Source of the DNA: Chrysomallon squamiferum
Lineage: Eukaryota > Mollusca > Gastropoda > Neomphalida > Peltospiridae
DNA length: 50,000 nucleotides
NCBI GenBank assembly: GCA_012295275.1
Contig: CM022669.1
Location: forward strand, 16,700,172-16,750,171
Direction: 5' to 3'
Below, piece after piece: positions 45,001 to 50,000 of this stretch (its first letter is position 1; each line of letters opens with the position of its first letter). A program made the position numbers and the translations under genes. Below the pieces are notes generated by a model. That model made no database searches. It saw only the letters and a list, made by a program, of their open reading frames with translations, and had not been told where the DNA came from.

Positions 45001-45243
45001 GAAGATGATGATGTTGATGATAATGACAATGATAATAATAAATAAGATAATGATGAACACATATAATAATAATAATGATGATGATGATGACAATAATAAT
45101 AATAATAATAATGATGATGATGACAATAATAATAATAATAATGATGATGATGATGACAATAATAATAATAATAGTAATAATAATTCTAAAAAAAAAAAAA
45201 AATAATAATAATAATAATAACAACAACAACAACAGTAATAAGT
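45001..45243. repeat. (GAT)(AAT)n higher-order repeat, 33 bp period, then AAT/CAA
   Basis: Within the trinucleotide tract the marker GAC recurs at 45089, 45122 and 45155, so blocks of (AAT)n(GAT)nGAC repeat every 33 bp. After an A-run (45188-45201), AAT and CAA units follow. Asn/Asp-rich frames are translated repeat. Confidence 0.93.
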
Positions 45244-45719
45244 ATCTGTCAGCTAGACAATATTAGTAGCAGGGGGTAACGTCTGAATGTCTTATCTTTT
45301 CGATTATATCAGCGTGACGGTTGACAACTGAAAAGGCCAAAAGGGCATATTAATCCTGCAAATAGACGTAACACCAACGAAGTGTCATGAAGCCATTAAA
45401 AGACAAAGAGAAAACAAAAAAACAAAGAAAGAAAAAACAGAATTGCAAGGATGGAGGCAATCCATCATAATTGTTTTAGTCATGGGGATATATATTTTGT
45501 TTTGGAAAGTGCCAAACTGAAATTTAACCAAATGTCTTAATTATAGATGCCAGAACCTTGGAGCGGATTGGTTTCCATCAAATGTGTAAACTGATACAAA
45601 ATTAGTTATCTCCGAATCGATATTCAGTGCTCTCGTTAAAGACAGTAAACGGTCATTACAATATTCAAGCACAGGAATGGAAACAAAAGAAAATGCAAAT
45701 ACTTTAGCTAGACACTTGG
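45244..45719. other. Unannotated sequence
   Basis: An A-rich patch (45405-45440). Otherwise no repeat or gene was recognised. Confidence 0.45.
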
Positions 45720-45815
45720 TTTATGATGCTGCTGCTGGTGATGTTGACTGTGATGCTGACGATGATACTGACGATCGTGTTGACTATTATACCGGCGATG
45801 GTGGTTAATGATCTT
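45720..45815. repeat. Decayed (GATGCTGMT) trinucleotide-derived tract
   Basis: Period-3 GAT/GCT/GAC words for about 90 bp. Confidence 0.75.
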
Positions 45816-46439
45816 TAAGATAATTAAAGTCATTATTTTTTTGACTTGCTGAGCAACGCTGAAGAAACGGAATTGTCATTAATATTTAGCCATCAGTTAA
45901 CACTTCCTTTGGCTGACCATCATTCAAACTGCACAGACAATGTTGTTATGAGATTTATCGAAAACATTTCAAAAGTTTCATCAATATTTTATAAACATTT
46001 TCTTACTTTTTCCGCTCCATTAAATCTGATTCAGAAAAAAAAAAAAAAAATAAGAAAAGTCTATTAATTTTCTTCTTCTTCTTCTTCTTTCTTTTTAAAA
46101 TTTTTTTGTTTTCGCTTCAACAAAACAATTTTATGAATCATGGAGCTGCCAAAAACGGCCATAGTTTCTTTTTCAATTCTTTTGCGAGATAGAATTAATA
46201 ATCGCGCTTAAGCGAGTGAAAGACGTATCGTTTTACCAGCTAGCGAAAGACTGTTTCAACGAATTTATTTCTGCTCGCAGATAAATCCAGAACATATGTG
46301 TGTAGCCAAGACAACATATCTTGTACAAACAACATACACGCAATTAACCAGTCAGAATCTACAACTGTCATGTTCGCCATATATTTCTAAGAACGCTCTG
46401 CGCTAATATCGAGTAATCCGTATGAAAGAAAATAAAATA
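45816..46439. other. Unannotated sequence
   Basis: An A-run (46036-46051) and a TTC-rich patch (46070-46095). No gene was recognised. Confidence 0.45.
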
Positions 46440-47060
46440 CTTCATTATATCCGGAGTTTGTTGTACCGGATACGTCGAATTTGTGTGGCCAGGAAATTAA
46501 TAAAAGAGTTCGATGTATCCATAATTCGCAATATGCGGTTTGGTTATGTGTTCCACATGAAATAAACAGATTGTTCATAAAGTAATCTTTTGATGTATCC
46601 GGAATTTTCTATAAGCGACTTGGCTGTTAGTTTTATGTGAAATGAATAGGTTGTTCATAAAATAATGTTTCGACTCTTAATCATCGAGCTTAGATCGTAG
46701 AATAACATTTCAAGACTTAATTCATTAACTTAATTCGTGCAATAACATTTCGATTCTTGATTAACGAAGTAAATTCATAAACAACGTTTCGATTCTTAAT
46801 CAACTAACTTACAAAAAAAAAAAAAAATAATAATAATTAAAATTAAAAAAGAAAAACGTTTTGGACGCTTACTTCAAATAAGGATTCTTGGTCGATTTCA
46901 GCATTTCCACTGTTAATCAACTGATTTAATTCATAAAATAACATTTTGGGCTTTTTCAGTAAACTAAGTTTGCTCATAAAATAACATCTGGACTCTTAAT
47001 CAAATAAAGTACAAGCAAAAAAACACAGTTCTGGACGTTTATTTCAGCTAAAGCAACTTG
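46440..47060. repeat. 40 bp / 80 bp degenerate tandem array
   Basis: AATAACATTT-like words start at 46581, 46661, 46701, 46741, 46780, 46937 and 46980. The early spacings are 80, 40, 40 and 39 bp, and later copies lie about 157 and 43 bp on. GATGTATCC recurs exactly 80 bp apart (46512, 46592). TTCATAAAATAA and GACTCTTAATCAA are common linkers. An A-rich insert (46813-46856) interrupts the array. GGACGYTTAYTTCARNTAA appears at about 46863 and 47033. Confidence 0.85.
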
Positions 47061-47940
47061 TTCGCGTTGTTTTATAAACCACTTTCATGTCTGAGCATAA
47101 AACTTTGTCAAAATTACTTAGTGTGATCGGCTACCCCTGTTTAAGACACTTAACTTCGGACGGAAATTGGTTCTGAACGTCATTAAGCAATGAAACCCTG
47201 TACTGATTTCACTGCTGTCATTAACCTAACACATCAACTTTCATCTACTTGCCCAGGACAAATAAAAAAAAATAACCTGAACTCAACTTTACAGTCACAC
47301 AAACTCGAATTATTGGCTTGCCACCATTTATAGAAACAATCCCGTTTTGAAAGAAGCCACGACAGTGCGAAATATATCTCCGTTCTAGAATACTGTGTAT
47401 TGCAATAACTATGTCCCCAAACAAAAACAAGCAGGTCGTTGGTCTAAACGACCGTAACCCACAGGGATCACATCGTGACACCCCGGCTAACAGGAGAGGA
47501 GGGGTAACGGAACGTGGTCCTATCATGACATCAACACTATGAAATTGTTTAATACAGGATGCTCGGCGGCGTTCTTCCTGAGTCGTTTTCTTTTTATGGG
47601 TGGTGCTATATAATCGTGGGTCGTGCTAAGATTATTGAAGTTTCGATTATCATGAGTGATATTTCATGTTCCATCATACACATCATTTAACTAAAGAATA
47701 TTACAGATATTCATCTTATGGCATCAGAGATAGTCTCCATAAAAAAGTGTTTTACAAAAAGCGTGAACAAACAAAATAACTGTCTAAGCAAAATAATAGC
47801 GATTATGAAGGAATAATCTAAACAAATTTTTGTTTGACGGACGGATTTAACTCTCTAACATTTCTGAGACTAAAAATAAACAACAAATTCAAACAGTTTT
47901 GTAATGTGCTAAAGAAAGAGGGATTAGGCGTTGCAGTATA
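47061..47940. other. Unannotated sequence
   Basis: 47290-47560 is less AT-rich. It includes a small dyad GGTCGTT/AACGACC (47433-47452) and a 93-codon minus-strand open frame (47245-47526) without a recognised domain. Confidence 0.4.
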
Positions 47941-48110
47941 GAATGATGTAATATGACGTGATGTAATATATGATACAATATGATACATAGGATACATGAT
48001 ACAAAATGATGTGATAAAAACTGATGCAATATCTTATGATGTATGATAAAATATGATACGACATAATAGATGATACATTACAAAACAATACAATAATTTA
48101 TAATGTAGAA
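47941..48110. repeat. Degenerate short-unit array (ATGATACAAT-like)
   Basis: Words of the form RATGATRYAATAT and GATACA recur irregularly about every 9-15 bp across 170 bp. Confidence 0.65.
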
Positions 48111-48147
48111 AGATTAAATTCCGTATTTTTGTCAATTCTTCTTATTA

Positions 48148-48225
48148 TTTTATTTTATTTATTTATTTATTTATTATTATTATTATTATTTATTTATTTA
48201 TTTTAATTTTTTTTTAATTTTTTTT
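48148..48225. repeat. (TTTA)/(TTA)n tract
   Basis: TTTA units (48150-48172), TTA units (48171-48190), and TTTA again, ending in T-runs. Confidence 0.93.
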
Positions 48226-48640
48226 ATTTCTCATCATGCCAGAGATGTCCTCGAAATGACCTAAATTTAACTTGACATTTGTTTTATTTACAAAATACTT
48301 CACTGCCGATGAACGTTAAGCACTGAATGTATTTTTACTCAGCTATTAATCACACGGAGCATTTTGCTAAATTTGTTTTGTGGTAAGTGTAACACAGATG
48401 GTAATTGATCTCTTTGCTATTTAGGAAAACACACCGTGTGTTATGAATTATAAATGTCGTTTTTCCTGTCTTTGTGAAACTGCTGCTGGTGATAACTTAC
48501 TGAAAGTGTATGTGAACACTACCACTGGCACATACACACACACACACTAACAAAATTACAAGCACAGACCGCTCGTGTACTATTTGGTCATCATCCTTAC
48601 AATTAAATGTTCTTAGTTACACGTATACATATGGACACAC
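48226..48640. other. Unannotated sequence
   Basis: A short CA run (48533-48547). No gene was recognised. Confidence 0.5.
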
Positions 48641-48747
48641 ACACAAATACACGGATGAATGGATGGATGGATAGATAGAAAGATAGATAGATAGACAGAG
48701 AGAAACATACATCCATACATACTTATATATACATAAATACATACACA

Positions 48748-48787
<40 letters not shown>
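48641..48787. repeat. (GGAT)(GATA)(CATA)(CA)n compound microsatellite
   Basis: GGAT units (48654-48671), GATA units (48670-48697), CATA words, then CA array (48755-48786). Confidence 0.94.
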
Positions 48788-48789
<2 letters not shown>

Positions 48790-49045
48790 TATATGGTATA
48801 ACATATGTACAGTCCATCAAGCTGATTTGATTACTAAGAAATGACTTTGAAGAACGCTCTGATACTGAGATTCAGTCCGCTTCAAGACAAACTGCATCAG
48901 AATTCACTCATTCATTCATGTATATCGTATCATCAGATTTTTTATGCACCATTAATGTCAGTCTAAATCAATTCTGTAATCGAAAAAGAAACATTATTTC
49001 CATTTTTCAGTGTTATAGGCTATCGCAGAGTCGTAAAGTTATACG

Positions 49046-49048
<3 letters not shown>
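48788..49048. other. Unannotated sequence
   Basis: A short CATT run (48907-48919). No gene was recognised. Confidence 0.5.
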
Positions 49049-49077
<29 letters not shown>

Positions 49078-49310
49078 TTCGTGATTTTTCAACAGGAATA
49101 TCTGTTATTTAGAAGAAAAAATTAATAATTAAAAAAGAAATATAAAAAAAGAAAAATGAAAGATAAAACGGAAAGTGAGAAAAAGAAAAAAGAAAAGGAA
49201 AGTAAAAACAAATAGAAAGACAGAAAGAAAATAAATAAATAAGATCTTAAGGATAAAGAAAAAACAAATAAAAATAAATCTTCACATGAAAATAAATTGG
49301 ATACTTAACG
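49049..49310. repeat. Poly(A) run and purine-rich tract
   Basis: An A-run at 49049-49076, then A/G-rich AAAG/GAAA sequence from 49110 to about 49310. Confidence 0.85.
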
Positions 49311-49703
49311 TATTTTTAAATACAGAATAAAAGAAACTACACATTTTTCCTCTTCTTTTTTTTTTTTTTCTTTCAGTAATGTACGTACATACAGAAATAA
49401 TAAGACAAAGTTATAAACATGCAGGAAGAATAAAGAGATAATAAAACAGAATAAAATAAAATAATTAGTAATGTTCTATTATTTATTTGAACTAAAACAA
49501 GATGAAGTTTGTCAGTGGAGTTTCCTAATGTACGTTATTTACATTCCACGTGTTATTTACTAACTAAGATCCGGCTGTTATTGCTTTCTCACTAATGAAC
49601 AAACAAAAACTGCAATTTGTATGAATTCAGTTCATCACGATTAATAAACACTAGTATGAAGTGACTAAGTAAATATTTTTCCATAGATAGCAAATCTTCA
49701 CTG
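49311..49703. other. Unannotated AT-rich sequence
   Basis: A T-run (49356-49369). No gene was recognised. Confidence 0.5.
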
Positions 49704-49925
49704 ATTTATTATTATTATTATTATTGTCATTATAATCATCATTATTATCTTTGTTGTTTCTGTTGTTGCTGCTGTTGTTGTTGTTGTTGTTGTTGTTGTT
49801 TTTATGATGGTGATGATGTAAGTATTGAATTATTGCTATTGTTATTGTTGTTGTTGTTGTTGTTTTGATGATGGTGATGATGTAAGAGTTGTATTGTTCT
49901 TGTTGTTGTTGTTTTCGTTGTGTGG
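49704..49925. repeat. (TTA)/(GTT) tract with a 64 bp duplication
   Basis: TTA (49706-49724) and GTT (49776-49800, 49846-49864) arrays. The segment ATGATGGTGATGATGTAAG occurs at 49804 and 49868, 64 bp apart, each after a GTT array. Confidence 0.92.
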
Positions 49926-50000
49926 GTTTTTTTCTGTTACTGGCGGAATGCAGCCTTTTTCTAGGAGCCAAACGACGCCCACATTTTAACTCTTTTTATC

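Noticed and set aside
44902-45205. Asn/Asp-rich and Ser/Leu-rich open frames
   Set aside because: All are translations of AAT/GAT/ACT arrays in different frames.

Overview
This 50 kb window looks like intergenic or intronic DNA from a large, AT-rich, repeat-loaded animal genome. I found no protein-coding exon, rRNA, complete tRNA or prokaryotic-type gene that I can support. The simple-repeat profile suggests an invertebrate and fits a cephalopod mollusc such as an octopus best. It has many long (GA/CT)n and (TG/CA)n arrays, (TATG/CATA)n, (GATA)n, (AAT/ATT)n, and A- or T-runs up to about 30 bp. The organism is an inference from repeat style, not from a diagnostic gene. Almost every open frame longer than 60 codons is a translated microsatellite or an undistinguished frame in AT-rich sequence.

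Layout. From 1 to 23 kb the sequence is mostly plain AT-rich DNA broken by microsatellites. It also holds one dispersed ~103 bp repeat pair (7.56 and 12.97 kb), possible tRNA-derived SINE pieces (6.9 and 15.2-15.4 kb), long purine-rich stretches (17.2-17.8 and 18.8-19.2 kb) and a CpG-dense patch (19.5-19.65 kb). From 23.5 to 48 kb, longer-period tandem arrays become frequent: 23.6-24.3 kb (two adjoining arrays), 24.95-25.25 kb, 28.78-29.06 kb (137 bp unit), 29.6-30.4 kb, 32.6-32.85 kb (19 bp unit), 35.1-35.2 kb (27 bp unit), 36.65-36.83 kb, 37.4-37.7 kb (105 bp unit), 38.3-38.47 kb (87 bp unit) and 46.4-47.06 kb (40/80 bp unit). A short hAT-like non-autonomous DNA element with degenerate terminal inverted repeats lies at 26.4-26.6 kb. 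Two fold-back (hairpin) sequences sit 110 bp apart at 31.43-31.76 kb. One has 26 bp perfect arms and the other a nearly perfect 21 bp core.

The best leads are the paired hairpins, the 19 bp and 40/80 bp arrays, the 137 bp tandem duplication carrying a CRE palindrome in each copy, and an apparent excess of the palindrome TGACGTCA over the window. None of these is evidence for a new gene system. They are structural or regulatory leads that need alignment, small-RNA, editing and conservation data.
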